Shown here: positions 5,999 to 6,306 of the stretch, piece after piece
Numbering within the stretch: the stretch's first letter is position 1
How the letters are laid out: each line of letters starts with the position of its first letter
DNA from: JBGQJN01 sp964423175
GTDB taxonomy: Bacteria; Patescibacteriota; Minisyncoccia; 2-02-FULL-40-12; IGHO2-01-FULL-4-A
Direction: 5' to 3'
Assembly: GCA_964423175.1 (NCBI GenBank)
Contig: CAYRDM010000034.1
Span: 1 to 6,306 of the forward strand
Length of the DNA stretch: 6,306 nucleotides
The notes under the pieces: generated by a model
The model's database searches: none
The model's input: only the letters and a program-made list of their open reading frames with translations
Told to the model about the DNA's origin: nothing
Position numbers and translations under genes: made by a program

Positions 5999-6306
5999 AT
6001 GTCTCAACAAAGAAAAAAAATATTTTCTCTCGTACTAATAGTCATCCTGCTGGCTGTTTTAATACCGGGACATAAAGCATCGGCTGACTTTTTTAACATA
6101 ACCGGGATAGCCGCTGGCGCAACAGCTCAAGTATTCTCTTTCATCAGCAACTTGATAAGCCAATTCCTGGGAACAGCAGTTTCTTTTTTTGCCAGACTCC
6201 TTGATAACTTTATCAGCTACCAAACCAGCCAAGGTGTATATAATGTAAAAGTAGTCAACGATAGCTGGACAATCATAAGAAATTTTGTAAATTTATTTTT
6301 TATTTT
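5999..6306 (+). CDS. Start of a signal-peptide, hydrophobic membrane protein, 3'-truncated (VirB6/TrbL-like candidate)
   Basis: An open frame begins with the ATG at 5999, 6 nt after the preceding stop, and runs without a stop to the window end (102 codons plus 2 nt). The N-terminus is a clear signal sequence: basic QQRKK, hydrophobic core about 9-23, and A27-S-A29 followed by D30 as a likely cleavage site. Residues about 34-72 form a hydrophobic or amphipathic stretch rich in Phe, Ile, Leu and Ala. The visible end, NDSWTIIRNFVNLFFI (87-102), looks like the entry to a further membrane helix. From recall, a Trp-x-x-x-Arg-(D/N)-x-x-N-x-FF pattern at this point is typical of large polytopic CPR proteins annotated as VirB6/TrbL-like type IV secretion components; this is an inference that the missing 3' part must confirm. 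There is no Shine-Dalgarno; the ATTTAAAT palindrome just before the start is probably only AT-rich context. Coding status is well supported by the signal peptide and by continuity with the operon. Confidence 0.8.
   Translation, partial: MSQQRKKIFSLVLIVILLAVLIPGHKASADFFNITGIAAGATAQVFSFISNLISQFLGTAVSFFARLLDNFISYQTSQGVYNVKVVNDSWTIIRNFVNLFFI

Noticed and set aside
5993..6000. ATTTAAAT palindrome before the last gene as an operator
   Set aside because: An 8-nt AT-only palindrome in AT-rich DNA is expected by chance, and it overlaps the start codon region of a 6-nt intergenic gap.

Overview
The window is a compact, AT-rich, single-strand (+) gene string with almost no intergenic DNA. The gene junctions are 2 nt, a 40-nt overlap, 25 nt, 2 nt and 6 nt, and there is no gap long enough to hold another gene. 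The style of the proteins suggests a Candidate Phyla Radiation (Patescibacteria) genome, most likely Parcubacteria-like. The clues are short lysine-rich housekeeping enzymes, a thrombospondin type 3 loop protein with an N-terminal membrane segment, and secreted or membrane proteins resembling conserved uncharacterised CPR families. This taxonomic call rests on recall of protein style, not on a search. Stops are TAA and TAG, and no in-frame TGA needs to be read through, so nothing here requires code 25.

Left part (1-3826), housekeeping: the 3' two-thirds of a UvrD/PcrA-type DNA helicase (its ATP-binding Walker A end lies before the window), then rsmA (16S rRNA adenine dimethyltransferase), then an lnt-type apolipoprotein N-acyltransferase whose start overlaps the end of rsmA by 40 nt.

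Right part (3852-6306), envelope module: (i) a 324-aa protein with an N-terminal hydrophobic segment, two Ca2+-loop (TSP3) motifs and a helical C-terminal domain; (ii) a 387-aa signal-peptide protein with ten cysteines, six of them placed 3+3 around a Gly/Ser linker; (iii) the start of a signal-peptide, hydrophobic protein cut off by the window end, whose last visible residues resemble the entry into the first large membrane segment of CPR VirB6/TrbL-like proteins. The three genes are nearly contiguous and probably co-transcribed. My best inference is that they open a CPR-type type IV secretion/DNA-uptake-like or surface-appendage locus. The ATPase and pilin genes that would prove this are not in view.

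No tRNA, rRNA, CRISPR array, insertion sequence or convincing terminator was seen. No complete sigma-70-type promoter was recognised in the places inspected, so the whole window may be one operon or part of one.
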